Shown: piece after piece, positions 9,608-18,343 of the stretch
Layout: the number at the start of each line of letters is the position of its first letter
Position numbering within the stretch: position 1 is the stretch's first letter
Source of the DNA: Microbacterium sp. Marseille-Q6648
GTDB taxonomy: Bacteria; Actinomycetota; Actinomycetes; Actinomycetales; Microbacteriaceae
Assembly: GCF_943181415.1 (NCBI RefSeq)
Contig: NZ_CALPBZ010000005.1
Coordinates: 124,001 to 188,000 of the forward strand
Length of the DNA stretch: 64,000 nt
Reading direction: 5' to 3'
Made by a program: the position numbers and the translations under genes
The notes under the pieces: generated by a model
Database searches by the model: none
Told to the model about the DNA's origin: nothing
Seen by the model: only the letters and a program-made list of their open reading frames with translations

Positions 9608-10239
9608 ATGGCCGACTCCTCCAACACGTACATCTCCGGCATCCCGTTCGCCCTGACGCCGTCGTCGGGGTCCACCTGGTCAACGGATGCCGCGTCCGCA
9701 GCCCTGCGGGTCACGGCCGCCCCGCACAGCGACATCTTCGTCGACCCGGCCGGCGCGGCCCAGGTCAACGCCGAGACGATGCTCAACGCCGTGACCCTGC
9801 TCGGCGACGTGCCGGACGGGACTTCCAGCTGCGGGCGCGCGTCGAGGTGGAGTTCGCCGCGACCTTCGACGCCGGGGTGCTGCTGCTGTGGTTCGACGAC
9901 CGACACTGGGCGAAGCTGTGCTTCGAGTACTCCGCCGATCGTGAGCCGATGGTCGTCTCGGTCGTTTGCCGCGACGTCGCGGACGACGCGAACTCGTTCG
10001 TCGTCGAGGGCGGCGCGGTGTGGCTGCGGATCGCGCGCGCCGGCGGCGTGTACGCCTTCCACGCGTCGCTCGACGGCGTGACCTGGCGGTTCGTGCGCGT
10101 CTTCGCGCTCGAGGCGGACGGCGTCGCGCCCCGCATCGGGTTCGAGGCCCAGTCCCCCACCGGCGAGGGCTGCGACGTGGCCTTCTCAGACGTGTCGTTC
10201 TCGACGGCCTCCCTCGCCGACATGCGCGACGGCTCCTGA
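9608..10239 (+). pseudogene. DUF1349 domain protein, interrupted by a one-base deletion
   Basis: The first 71 residues (MADSSNTYISGIPFALTPSS onward) are read in one frame and the rest, from DFQLRARVEVEF through the C-terminal DVSFSTASLADMRDGS, in the next. Joined, they make a full DUF1349 protein of about 210 residues, a small concanavalin-like beta-sandwich family related to the yeast regulation-of-Ty1 protein. The shift sits at 9817-9821, where GACGGGACTTC would restore the frame if the run were GGGG. All other codons look intact, so this is either a very recent inactivation or a homopolymer error. The start is chosen from the leaderless promoter six bases upstream. Confidence 0.75.
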
Positions 10240-10348
10240 CGGCACGCCCGCGGCGACGGATCTGACCGCGTTCGCCGCTGATGCCGAGGCGGATGCCGCT
10301 TCTGACGCACCGGCCTGAGGTACACCCCGCTGAGGCACACTGGTTCGC

Positions 10349-10750
10349 ATGGCCCATCGCCGCACCGCCGACGCGCACGACAGCCGCGAGGCGAAGACGT
10401 GCGCGTCGTGCGGCCGGCGCATCGAATGGCGCGCCAAATGGGCGGCGAATTGGGACGACGTCAGGTATTGCTCGGGTGCCTGCCGCTCGCGCGGAGTGGC
10501 CGCTGTCGACCGGCGCCTCGAAGACGAGATCCGCACACTGCTGGCGGCGAGGGCTCGCGACGCGAGCATCTGCCCCTCGGATGCCGCGCGATCTGTGGGC
10601 GATGATGACTGGCGCGACCTCATGGAACCCGCTCGTCGCGCCGCACGCCGGATGGTCGCCGCCGGCGAGGTGGAGATCACCCAGGGCGGGCGAGTCGTCG
10701 ATCCGTCGACGGCGAAGGGCCCGATCCGCATCCGGTTCGCGCGCTCCTGA
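10349..10750 (+). CDS. DUF2256 and DUF3253 domain-containing protein
   Basis: 133 residues. The first half has CASCGRRIEWRAKWAANW followed by YCSGACR, the C-x2-C...C-x3-C zinc-ribbon-like pattern of DUF2256. The second half (about 60-130) with IRTLLAARARD, DDWRDLMEPARRAARRM and ending KGPIRIRFA matches DUF3253, a winged-helix-like domain. The two-domain form is common in actinobacteria and is of unknown function. A CACACT hexamer seven bases before the ATG fits a leaderless start. Its stop faces the GntR gene 31 bases away. Confidence 0.85.
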   Translation: MAHRRTADAHDSREAKTCASCGRRIEWRAKWAANWDDVRYCSGACRSRGVAAVDRRLEDEIRTLLAARARDASICPSDAARSVGDDDWRDLMEPARRAARRMVAAGEVEITQGGRVVDPSTAKGPIRIRFARS

Positions 10751-10781
10751 CCTGTGTGCGCGGCGATGGTCCGGGGGGCGA

Positions 10782-11516
10782 TCAGAGGAGGAAGCCGCGC
10801 AGCAGCGCTTCGGACCCGGCGAGGTGCTCGAGCACTGCCCGCTCGGCGGCATCCGGCCTGCCTGCGAGGATCGCCGTCACCAGTCGCTCGTGCTGGGCGT
10901 TGGAGTGCTCGATGTTCCGCGGCAGCAGCGGGAACGTGTCGAACCAGGTGTTCACGCGCGCGCGGTTCTCGGCGGCGAGTGCGACGAGCGACGGGATGCC
11001 GGCGATCTCGGCGATCGACAGGTGCAGCAGGGTGTCGAGTCGACGGTAGTCGGCCTCGTCGGCTGCCGTGGCGGCCTCGTGCCGACGCCACAGGTCGTCT
11101 CGCGTCGCGGGGTCGAGCGTGCGCTCGGCGGCAGCGCGCGCCGCCCCGGCCTCGATGACGCGGCGAAGGCCCAGGACATCGTCGAGCTCGGCCGCGTCCA
11201 CGGGCGCCGGAGCCGTCTGCGGCAGCGGGTCGGCGATGAACGTCCCGCCGTAACGACCGCGGCGCCGCTCGAGATAGCCCGCGACGGCCAGTTCGCGTAT
11301 CGCCTCGCGCACGGTGTCACGGCTCACGGCGTAGCGCAGCGCCAGCTCGCGCTCCGGCGGCAGGGATTCCCCCGGTGCCACCACCCCGAGCCGTATCGTC
11401 TGCACGAGCCGCGCGACGGTGTCTTCGAGTGCATTGCCCTCGCGCACCGGCCGGTACACCGCCCGCCGCACCTCGGGGAGCGGACCGCCCGGGGCGTTCA
11501 TCGCGGGCGGGCTCAT
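10782..11516 (-). CDS. GntR family transcriptional regulator, FadR/FCD subfamily
   Basis: 244 residues from an ATG overlapping the upstream SDR stop (ATGA). Residues about 20-85 form the winged helix-turn-helix: LPPERELALRYAVSRDTVRE then AIRELAVAGYLERRRG. The C-terminal FCD domain (about 100-235) shows the DDVLGLRRVIEAGAARAAA helix and the HLSIAEIAG and NAQHERLVTAILAG metal-site histidine segments. FCD regulators usually bind carboxylic or amino acids through this metal site and repress their own catabolic operon. Being the last gene of the SDR-ALDH-hydrolase-ligase operon, it most likely controls that operon and the divergent permease by binding in the 15787-15949 region. Ligand inferred to be a pathway intermediate. 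Confidence 0.88.
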   Translation of the reverse strand: MSPPAMNAPGGPLPEVRRAVYRPVREGNALEDTVARLVQTIRLGVVAPGESLPPERELALRYAVSRDTVREAIRELAVAGYLERRRGRYGGTFIADPLPQTAPAPVDAAELDDVLGLRRVIEAGAARAAAERTLDPATRDDLWRRHEAATAADEADYRRLDTLLHLSIAEIAGIPSLVALAAENRARVNTWFDTFPLLPRNIEHSNAQHERLVTAILAGRPDAAERAVLEHLAGSEALLRGFLL

Positions 11517-12292
11517 AGCGGGGTGACGTAGGCGTTGGTGATCCCACCGTCGACGACGAAGGCGGTCGCCGTGATGAACGAGGCGTCGTCCGACGCCAGG
11601 AACGCCACGGCGGCGGCCATCTCCTCTGGCTCGGCGAACCGCCCCATCGGCACATGCACCAGCCGACGCTGCGCCCGCTCCGGGTCCTTGGCGAAGAGCT
11701 CCTGCAGCAGCGGCGTGTTCACCGGTCCCGGGCACAGGGCGTTGACGCGGACGCCCTGCCGGGCGAACTGCACGCCGAGCTCCCGCGTCATCGCCAGGAC
11801 TCCGCCCTTGGACGCGGTGTAGGAGATCTGCGACGTCGCCGAGCCGAGCAGCGCGACGAACGAGGCGGTGTTGATGATCGACCCGCGTCTAGCGGGGACC
11901 ATGTGCCGCAGAGCGGCGCGCGAGCACAGGTACACGCTCTTGAGGTTGACGTCCTGCACGCGATCCCACGCGGGCAGCTCGGTCGTCTCGATGGAGTCGT
12001 CGTCGGCGGGCGAGATGCCGGCGTTGTTGAAGGCGATGTCGACGCTGCCGAGGTCGGCCGCGACCGAGTCGAAGAGCTGGTTGACGGATGCTTCGTCGGC
12101 GACGTCGACCGGACGGAACAGTCCGTCGACCTCGGCCGCCGCGCGCTCCCCCGAGGCGGGGTCCAGATCGGCGACCACCACGCGCGCACCCTCGGCGGCG
12201 AAGCGGCGGGCGGTCGCGAGGCCGATGCCCGATGCCCCACCGGTGATGATGGCGACGCGGTCCCGCAGGCGCTGGGTGAGATCGACGTTCAT
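11513..12292 (-). CDS. SDR family NAD(P)-dependent oxidoreductase
   Basis: 259 residues, classical SDR: cofactor motif TGGASGIG near residues 17-24, acidic D at the end of beta-2 (VVVADLD) favouring NAD, NNAG, catalytic S and YTASK, and a C-terminal VDGGITNAYV. In this operon it sits beside a glutamine-synthetase-like ligase, an aldehyde dehydrogenase and a gamma-glutamyl hydrolase. No flavin amine oxidase (PuuB) is present, so I infer that this enzyme oxidises the hydroxyl group of a gamma-glutamylated amino alcohol to the aldehyde. The general family is certain; this role is an inference from context. Confidence 0.85.
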   Translation of the reverse strand: MNVDLTQRLRDRVAIITGGASGIGLATARRFAAEGARVVVADLDPASGERAAAEVDGLFRPVDVADEASVNQLFDSVAADLGSVDIAFNNAGISPADDDSIETTELPAWDRVQDVNLKSVYLCSRAALRHMVPARRGSIINTASFVALLGSATSQISYTASKGGVLAMTRELGVQFARQGVRVNALCPGPVNTPLLQELFAKDPERAQRRLVHVPMGRFAEPEEMAAAVAFLASDDASFITATAFVVDGGITNAYVTPL

Positions 12293-12339
12293 GGAACTTC
12301 CTCCTGGTGCTGGTGATGCTCGTGCTGTGGCCGCGGAGA

Positions 12340-13692
12340 TCAGTCCGCGGCGAAGAACACGTTCTTGGTCTCGGTGAAGTGCTCGGCGGCATCGGGGCCG
12401 AGCTCGCGCCCGAGACCCGAGGCCTTCATCCCCCCGAACGGCGTCCAGTACCGCACCGAGGAGTGGGAGTTGACCGACAGCACTCCGCTCTTCACGCCGC
12501 GCGAGACCCGAAGGGCACGCCCCAGGTTCTGGGTCCAGATAGAACCTGCGAGGCCATAAACGGTGCTGTTGGCGAGCCGCACGGCGTCGGCCTCGTCGTC
12601 GAAGGGCATCACCGCCACGACGGGTCCGAACACCTCCTCCTGCGCGATGCGGTCGCCGGGCTCGGCGAGCACCACGGTGGGTGCGAACCAGAACCCGTCA
12701 CCCTCGGGTGCGCTTCCGCGGAACGCCACGCGCGCGCCGTCGAGGAACCCGACGACGGTGTCGCGATGGGATGCCGAGATGAGGGGTCCCATCTGCGTGT
12801 CATCGCGCGCGGGGTCACCCACCCGCCAGGCGGCGACGGCGGGCTCGAGAAGCTCGAGGAACCGGTCGTATGCCGAGCGCTCCACGAGGATGCGGCTGCG
12901 TGCGCAGCAGTCCTGGCCCGCATTGTCGAAGACCGCCCCGGGGGCTGCCGCGGCCGCCTGCTCGAGGTCTGCGTCGGCGAAGACCACATTCGCACTCTTG
13001 CCGCCGAGTTCGAGGGTCACCGGCTTCAGCATGCGGGCGCACCCCGCGGCGACGTCGACGCCGACTTCGGTCGAGCCGGTGAAGACGACCTTGCGCACGT
13101 CAGGGTGCGACACGAAACGCTGGCCGACGAGCGACCCCGATCCGGTGACGACCGTGAACAGCCCCTCCGGCAGGCCCGCCTCGAGCGCCAGCTCGCCCAG
13201 CCGCAGCGCGGTGAGCGGCGTGAGCTCGGCGGGCTTGAGGACGACGGCGTTGCCCGCAGCGAGAGCCGGAGCGAAGCCCCACGACGCGATCGTCATGGGG
13301 AAGTTCCACGGGACGATGATGCCGACCACGCCGTACGGCTCGTGGAAGGTGACATCCAGTCCCCCGGCGACGGGGATCTGCTGACCGGAGAGCCGCTCGG
13401 GTGCTCCGGCGTAGAAGTTCAGGACCTGCGCGACGTGTCCGGCCTCCCACCGGGCCGACTCGACCGGGTGACCCGAGTTGAGCACCTCGAGCTGAGCGAG
13501 TTCCTCCACGTGAGCGTCGACGACGCTCGCGAACCGGCGCAGCGCGTCGGCACGGGCGACCGGGGCGAGGTCGGCCCACCCGCGCTGCGCGGCCACCGCG
13601 CTCGCGATCGCGGCATCCACCTCGTCGAGGCTCGCCCGAGGGACGTCGCGGAACGCGCGACCGGTGGTGGGATCGACCAGGGTGAAGCTCAT
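12340..13692 (-). CDS. NAD-dependent aldehyde dehydrogenase (gamma-glutamyl aldehyde type)
   Basis: 450 residues from the ATG overlapping the upstream stop (ATGA). The N-x-F-P motif (VPWNFPM), cofactor region FTGSTEVG, general base ELGGKSAN and catalytic cysteine in NAGQDCCARSR (first C at residue 262) are all present. At 450 residues it is slightly shorter than the 470-500 norm, with a short N-terminus (MSFTLVDPTTGRAF). The pairing with a class I amidotransferase-type hydrolase and a glutamine-synthetase-like gene parallels PuuC in the gamma-glutamylated putrescine route. With an SDR upstream in the pathway the substrate may be gamma-glutamyl-aminoacetaldehyde, giving gamma-glutamylglycine (inference). 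Confidence 0.87.
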   Translation of the reverse strand: MSFTLVDPTTGRAFRDVPRASLDEVDAAIASAVAAQRGWADLAPVARADALRRFASVVDAHVEELAQLEVLNSGHPVESARWEAGHVAQVLNFYAGAPERLSGQQIPVAGGLDVTFHEPYGVVGIIVPWNFPMTIASWGFAPALAAGNAVVLKPAELTPLTALRLGELALEAGLPEGLFTVVTGSGSLVGQRFVSHPDVRKVVFTGSTEVGVDVAAGCARMLKPVTLELGGKSANVVFADADLEQAAAAAPGAVFDNAGQDCCARSRILVERSAYDRFLELLEPAVAAWRVGDPARDDTQMGPLISASHRDTVVGFLDGARVAFRGSAPEGDGFWFAPTVVLAEPGDRIAQEEVFGPVVAVMPFDDEADAVRLANSTVYGLAGSIWTQNLGRALRVSRGVKSGVLSVNSHSSVRYWTPFGGMKASGLGRELGPDAAEHFTETKNVFFAAD

Positions 13693-14450
13693 GTGACGGG
13701 TTCCTTCGCTCGGGCGTACGCGGCGGCCTGCGCGACCAGTCCCGCGAACAGCCTCTTGTCTTCGGCGTTCTCCTCGGGGTGCCACTGCACGCCGACGAGG
13801 TAGCCCGGGCCCTCGGACTCGAACGCCTGCACGAGGCCGTCGTCGGTGCGGGCCACGACCACGAGCCCTTCGCCGAGCCGGTCGACGCCCTGGTGGTGAT
13901 AGCTGTGCACCGCGAACGGGCCGGCCCCCAGCATCCCCGCCAACCGGGTGTCGGGCGCGACCTCGACGATGTTGTCGGCGAATACGCCGCCGCCGATGCG
14001 GTATCGCTCCGTGCCGAGGGCTTCGGGCAGGTGCTGGTGCAGCGTGCCGCCGCGGGCGACGTTCACCAGCTGCAGGCCGCGGCAGATGGCCAGCACGGGG
14101 ATGCCGCGCTCCTCGGCACCGCGGAAGAGCGCGAGCTCCCACGCGTCGCGATCCGGACGGGCGGGGTCGGTGAGCGGGTGCCGGTCTTGGCCGTACAGCT
14201 CGGGCTGGACGTCGAGTCCGCCGGTCAGGATGAGGCCGTCGAGGCCCTCGAGCACCGCAGCCGCAGCGGCCTCGGGGTCGGGGTCGCCCTGCGGCGGAAG
14301 CAGCACGGCGATGCCCCCGGCAGCGGTCACCGATGCGAAGTACTGCTGCGGCAGAAAGGCCGCTCGCACATCCCAGACGCCCTGCTTGGCCTGCTCGAGG
14401 TAGGTCGTCAGGCCGATGACGGGCGGGGCATTAGAGGCGTTCGAAACCAC
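13689..14450 (-). CDS. gamma-glutamyl hydrolase, class I glutamine amidotransferase family (PuuD-like)
   Basis: 253 residues. The nucleophile elbow LAICRGLQLVN (Cys of C-R-G) and the C-terminal GVQWHPEE histidine-glutamate complete the Cys-His-Glu triad of peptidase family C26. N-terminal PPVIGLTTYLEQAKQGVWD matches the PuuD group, which cleaves the gamma-glutamyl group from the end product. The ATG at 14450 overlaps the ligase gene by 20 bases; an ATG at 14431 is out of frame. In this operon it would release glutamate plus the oxidised amine (glycine if the substrate is ethanolamine, GABA if putrescine). Confidence 0.87.
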   Translation of the reverse strand: MVSNASNAPPVIGLTTYLEQAKQGVWDVRAAFLPQQYFASVTAAGGIAVLLPPQGDPDPEAAAAAVLEGLDGLILTGGLDVQPELYGQDRHPLTDPARPDRDAWELALFRGAEERGIPVLAICRGLQLVNVARGGTLHQHLPEALGTERYRIGGGVFADNIVEVAPDTRLAGMLGAGPFAVHSYHHQGVDRLGEGLVVVARTDDGLVQAFESEGPGYLVGVQWHPEENAEDKRLFAGLVAQAAAYARAKEPVT

Positions 14451-15786
14451 GCACCCGCTCCCAGTCCGTCACGGCCGCGTCATAGGCCTCCACCTCGATG
14501 CGCGCCTGGTTGAGGTAGTGCTCGACGACGTCGTCGCCGAACGCCTTGCGCGCGATCGCCGACTCGTCGAAGAGCTGCGCGGCCTCGCGAAGCGTCGTCG
14601 GCAGGTGGTCCACGCCGGCGGTGTAGGCATTGCCGGCGAGGGGATCCGGCAGCGGCAGTTCGTGCTCGATCCCGTGAAGACCGCCGGCGATGATCGCCGA
14701 GATCCCGAGGTAGGGATTGACGTCGCCGCCGGGAACCCGGTTCTCGACGCGGAGCGAAGGCCCGTGGCCGACGATGCGCAGCGCGCACGTGCGGTTGTCC
14801 ACGCCCCACGCCACTCCCGTGGGCGCGAACGAGCCGCGCACGTACCGCTTGTAGGAGTTGATGGTCGGGGCGTACAGCAATGTGAACTCGCGGAGGGTCG
14901 CCAGGATGCCGGCGATCCAGTGCTCCATGAACGGACTGAAGCCGTGGCGGCCCTCGCCGGCCATCACCGCCTCACCGGAGTCGGAGCGCACCGACAGGTG
15001 GATGTGGCAGCTGTTGCCCTCGCGCTGGTCGAACTTGGCCATGAACGTGATCGACTTGCCGTGGTCGCCCGCGATCGCCTTCGCGCCGTTCTTGTAGATG
15101 GTGTGCTGGTCGGCCGTCTCGCGCACCTCGGCGAAGCGGAAGGCGATCTCCTGCTGGCCGAGGTTGCACTCGCCTTTGACGCCTTCGGTGTAGAGCCCGG
15201 CGCCGTCCATCTTGAGACGGATGTCGCGCAGCAGCGGCTCGATGCGCCCCGAGGCGAGCAGGTCGTAGTCGACGTTGTAGTCGGTGGATGCCGTCAGATC
15301 GCGGTATCCCTTCCCCCACGCCTCGCGATACGTGTCGTCGAAGACGAGGAATTCGAGCTCGGTGCCGGAGTACGCGACCAGACCGCGCTCGGCCAGGCGC
15401 TCTCGCTGCCGGTCGAGGATCGCGCGAGGGGACTGCACGACGGGTCCGCCCTGCGGCCAGCCGAGGTCGGCGATCACCATGGCCGATCCCGGCATCCACG
15501 GGACCCGGCGCAGCGTCTCGAGATCGGGCATCAGCACCATGTCGCCGTAGCCGGTCTCCCAGCTCGACATCGTGTAGCCGTCGACGGTGTTCATGTCGAC
15601 GTCGACCGAGAGCAGATAGTTACAGGCTTCGGCGCCGTGGTCGCGGACCTCCTCCTGGAACAGCCGGGCCGACACCCGCTTGCCCACGAGGCGTCCCTGC
15701 GCGTCGGCGAAGGCGACGATGACGGTGTCGATCTCGCCCTCGGCGATGGCGGCGTCCAGTTGCGAGACGCTGAGGTTTCCCGGCAT
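14431..15786 (-). CDS. glutamine synthetase family protein, probable gamma-glutamylamine ligase (PuuA/GlnA4-like)
   Basis: 451 residues, ATG at 15786 with AGGAG upstream. The beta-grasp N-terminus (DTVIVAFADAQGRLVGKRV) is followed by the catalytic domain with GTELEFLVFDD, ECNLGQQEIAF, NSCHIHLS and the RIVGHGPSLRVENRVPGGDV loop ending in NPYL. Bona fide GlnA has N-R-S-A...RIEFR; the N-R-T-C...HGPSLRVENR pattern here is that of PuuA/GlnA3/GlnA4-type enzymes that ligate glutamate to amines rather than ammonia. First gene of the five-gene operon, divergent from an ethanolamine-type permease, so ethanolamine is the favoured amine; putrescine or another monoamine is possible. Confidence 0.87.
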   Translation of the reverse strand: MPGNLSVSQLDAAIAEGEIDTVIVAFADAQGRLVGKRVSARLFQEEVRDHGAEACNYLLSVDVDMNTVDGYTMSSWETGYGDMVLMPDLETLRRVPWMPGSAMVIADLGWPQGGPVVQSPRAILDRQRERLAERGLVAYSGTELEFLVFDDTYREAWGKGYRDLTASTDYNVDYDLLASGRIEPLLRDIRLKMDGAGLYTEGVKGECNLGQQEIAFRFAEVRETADQHTIYKNGAKAIAGDHGKSITFMAKFDQREGNSCHIHLSVRSDSGEAVMAGEGRHGFSPFMEHWIAGILATLREFTLLYAPTINSYKRYVRGSFAPTGVAWGVDNRTCALRIVGHGPSLRVENRVPGGDVNPYLGISAIIAGGLHGIEHELPLPDPLAGNAYTAGVDHLPTTLREAAQLFDESAIARKAFGDDVVEHYLNQARIEVEAYDAAVTDWERVRGFERL

Positions 15787-15949
15787 CCGTCGTCTCCTCA
15801 CCTCACGCCGCCGAGGGGGATCCGACCGGCCGTGCGCGCGTCCACTGTAACGAGATTTCCCTCCTGAAAGGTAGACACAGCCAACCATTAGGGCCACAAT
15901 CGTGCCCAGACGCGCACCCCAGCGTCGAGCGCGAGCGCACGGAGGACAG
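15787..15949. promoter_or_regulatory. divergent promoter region of the amine operon and permease
   Basis: This 163-base region separates the two oppositely oriented transcription units. It is locally AT-richer between 15843 and 15905. A minus-strand TACAGT (15843-15848) is a possible -10 for the ligase operon. GGAGG at 15941-15945 is the ribosome-binding site for the permease. No convincing palindrome for the FCD-GntR regulator could be picked out by eye. Confidence 0.4.
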
Positions 15950-17494
15950 ATGTCACGGTCGAGCGAGGTCAACGCGAAGGTCGCAGGAGCGACCTATACG
16001 CGTGCAGGCAAGGACTACTTCGAGAAGCGGGGGCTGACCCGCAGCGCCGGCATCTGGGGGCTGTGGGGCCTCGCTGTGGCCGCGGTCATCTCGGGCGACT
16101 TCTCGGGATGGAACTTCGGCATCGACTTCGCCGGCTTCGGCGGGATGCTGATCGCCTTCGCCATCCTCGTCGTCATGTACTACGGAATGATCTTCTCGAT
16201 CGGAGAGATGGCCGCCGCCATGCCGCACACCGGCGGCGCCTACTCGTTCGCGCGGTCGGCGATGGGACCCTGGGGCGGCCTGGTCACGGGCGCCGCCGAG
16301 ACCATCGAGTACGTCGCGACCACCGCCGTCATCGTCTACTTCTCGGCCTCGTACGCCGACGCCATCACGAGCGAGCTGCTCGGCGTCTCGTTGCCGGCCT
16401 GGGTGTGGTGGGCGATCCTCTACGCCGCCTTCGTGGGGCTCAATGCGGCGGGCGCGGCGATCTCGTTCAGATTCGCGATCGTGGTCTCGGTGATCTCGAT
16501 CGGGATCATCGTGGTCTTCTCGATCATGGCCCTTGCCTCGGGCGCGTTCCAGTGGGCGAACCTGTGGGACATCGCGCCCGACCCCGGCCAGACGGAGTTC
16601 CTGCCGCACGGCGTGCTGCCGATCCTGTTCGCCCTCCCGTTCGCGATGTGGTTCTTCCTGGGGATCGAAGAGCTCCCGCTCGCGGCCGAGGAGTCCCACA
16701 ACCCCGTGCGCGACATCCCCCGCGCCGGATTCTGGGCGCGCGGCACCCTGATCGTGACCGGTCTGCTCGTGCTTTTCCTCAACACCGGCGTCATCGGCGC
16801 CGAAGCGACGGGCGTCGCGGGCGAACCGCTCCTGGACGGCTTCCGCGCCATCGTCGGCGACGAGGCCGCCGCCGTGCTGGCGCTGCTGGCGCTGGTCGGA
16901 TTGCTCGCTTCGCTCCAGGGCATCATGTTCGCCTACGGACGCAACATGTACTCGCTCTCGCGCGCCGGTTACTACCCGCAGTTCCTGTCGCTCACCGGCA
17001 AGCGACGCACACCGTGGGTGTCGCTCCTGGTCGGCGCCGTCATCGGCTTCATCGCCCTCGCCATCCTCGACACCCTCGCGGCGTTCAACGAGGGAGCGGG
17101 CGCCGTCGCCGGTGCGATCGTGCTGAACATCGCCGTGTGGGGCGCCGTGCTGGCTTACTTCCTGCAGATGGTGTCGTTCGTGCTCCTGCGCAAGAAGCTT
17201 CCGGACGTCGAGCGGCCCTACCGCAGCCCGTGGGGTATCCCCGGCGCCGTCATCGCCGCCGCGATCGCCGCGCTGATCTTCGTGGGGTTCCTGCTGAACC
17301 CGACGTTCCTGCCGGCGATCATCGCGATCGTGGTGGTGTACATCATCATCCTCGCCGGCTTCGCCCTCTTCTTCCGCCACCGCCTCGTGCTCTCGCCCGA
17401 AGAGGAATACGCACTGTCGGGCGGCCGGCACGGCGACCCGCAGGAGGAGGGCTACGACGCCATGGAAGGCGAGGTCTTCGGCGACAAGCGGTAG
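15950..17494 (+). CDS. APC family amino acid/amine permease, ethanolamine permease type
   Basis: 514 residues; ATG at 15950 nine bases after GGAGG. Twelve to thirteen hydrophobic segments run from about residue 35 to 485. The N-terminal region AGIWGLWGLAVAAVISGDFS plus GWNFG and GGFGGM, then MPHTGGAYSFARSAMGPWGG, matches ethanolamine permeases of the APC superfamily closely. The ELPLAAEESHNP segment near 240 is the conserved APC loop. It sits in the cytoplasmic membrane and would import the amine consumed by the divergent ligase operon. A strong hairpin follows its stop. Other cationic amino acid or polyamine substrates cannot be excluded. Confidence 0.87.
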   Translation: MSRSSEVNAKVAGATYTRAGKDYFEKRGLTRSAGIWGLWGLAVAAVISGDFSGWNFGIDFAGFGGMLIAFAILVVMYYGMIFSIGEMAAAMPHTGGAYSFARSAMGPWGGLVTGAAETIEYVATTAVIVYFSASYADAITSELLGVSLPAWVWWAILYAAFVGLNAAGAAISFRFAIVVSVISIGIIVVFSIMALASGAFQWANLWDIAPDPGQTEFLPHGVLPILFALPFAMWFFLGIEELPLAAEESHNPVRDIPRAGFWARGTLIVTGLLVLFLNTGVIGAEATGVAGEPLLDGFRAIVGDEAAAVLALLALVGLLASLQGIMFAYGRNMYSLSRAGYYPQFLSLTGKRRTPWVSLLVGAVIGFIALAILDTLAAFNEGAGAVAGAIVLNIAVWGAVLAYFLQMVSFVLLRKKLPDVERPYRSPWGIPGAVIAAAIAALIFVGFLLNPTFLPAIIAIVVVYIIILAGFALFFRHRLVLSPEEEYALSGGRHGDPQEEGYDAMEGEVFGDKR

Positions 17495-17509
17495 GGGACG
17501 CCGCTGTCG

Positions 17510-17541
17510 GCCCTCCGCGCGACTGGGGATGCGCGGAGGGC
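17510..17541 (+). terminator. rho-independent-type hairpin after the permease
   Basis: Arms CCCTCCGCGC (17511-17520) and GCGCGGAGGG (17531-17540) pair perfectly around a ten-base loop and can be extended by one G-C pair. No T-run follows, as is common in high-GC actinobacteria. It lies between the convergent permease and vapC genes and can serve both. Confidence 0.65.
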
Positions 17542-17551
17542 TCTGGCGCGC

Positions 17552-17974
17552 TCATGGCACGATGAACACGACCTCGGCACCGGTGGGCACCGCGGTCGTC
17601 ACGATCCGGGTGTCGAAGGTTGCCAGGCGCGCGTCGTTGGACGCCGCGAGGTGCAGCAGATAGGTATCGGACACCTGCGAGCTCGACAGCAGCCGCTCCG
17701 TATGAACCGAACTGTCGAGGAGGCTGACCGCGTCGGGGAGGAAGACGTGGTCCGCCTGCGCCGCGAGGCTCGCCAGACTCGCCAGCACCACCGGAGCCGG
17801 CTGACTGTTCGGGTACTTCGGGTTACTCACGACGCGGATCACGCCGTTCTGCACGGTCGGGCTCGTGTGCCACCAGCCTTCCCGCTTCGAGAACCAGCGG
17901 TGCGCGCGCTCATGGTGCACGTGGAGCGGGTCGATCAGCGCGATGACCACGTTCACGTCGAGCAGATGCGCCAT
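17552..17974 (-). CDS. VapC-type PIN-domain ribonuclease toxin
   Basis: 140 residues. Acidic PIN residues appear in LLDVNVVIALID (D6), a central SSQVSDTYLLHLA and LATFDTRI near 116, the pattern of the TA-system VapC subfamily with LDVN in place of LDTN. The product should be a Mg-dependent endoribonuclease neutralised by the upstream RHH protein. Start and antitoxin stop overlap by one base (TGATG), the usual coupling in vapBC. The tail VPTGAEVVFIVP is typical of this subgroup. Confidence 0.88.
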   Translation of the reverse strand: MAHLLDVNVVIALIDPLHVHHERAHRWFSKREGWWHTSPTVQNGVIRVVSNPKYPNSQPAPVVLASLASLAAQADHVFLPDAVSLLDSSVHTERLLSSSQVSDTYLLHLAASNDARLATFDTRIVTTAVPTGAEVVFIVP

Positions 17975-18201
17975 CAGGTGGCTTCGTCCCGCAGCTCGTT
18001 GACGTCCTCGAGGGTCGCCTTGCCCGCTGTCGCCGGCGCCGGCAGCAGGACGACGCCGTTCCGGGTGCTGTGGCGCCTGCGCTCGGTCAAGGTCGCCCGC
18101 GCAAGCTGCGAGAGGGCTTCTCCGAGGGTGAGGCCCCGCGCCGCGGCGAACTGTTTCGCCGCGGCCAGGACGTCGTCATCGATCGTGACCGTGGTTCTCA
18201 T
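17974..18201 (-). CDS. VapB-type ribbon-helix-helix antitoxin
   Basis: 75 residues. The N-terminal MRTTVTIDDDVLAAAKQFAA forms the beta-strand and helix of a ribbon-helix-helix fold, followed by GLTLGEALSQLARATL. The proline- and alanine-rich second half would wrap the PIN toxin. It precedes vapC with a one-base overlap. RHH antitoxins usually repress their own promoter; the 142 bases upstream (18202-18343) hold the direct repeat of ATCACGCATC near 18208-18226 that may be part of the operator. Confidence 0.85.
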   Translation of the reverse strand: MRTTVTIDDDVLAAAKQFAAARGLTLGEALSQLARATLTERRRHSTRNGVVLLPAPATAGKATLEDVNELRDEAT

Positions 18202-18343
18202 GCATCAATCATCACGCATCACGCATCGCGGCGGCAATGGCAGAGATCACGGACGTGCGCAAGCCCTCGCGCTGGGAGAGCGCCGAGGCGGATGCTGGAG
18301 GGACCGGCTCATGCGAGGCGGACCCCGAACGGAAGGATGACTG

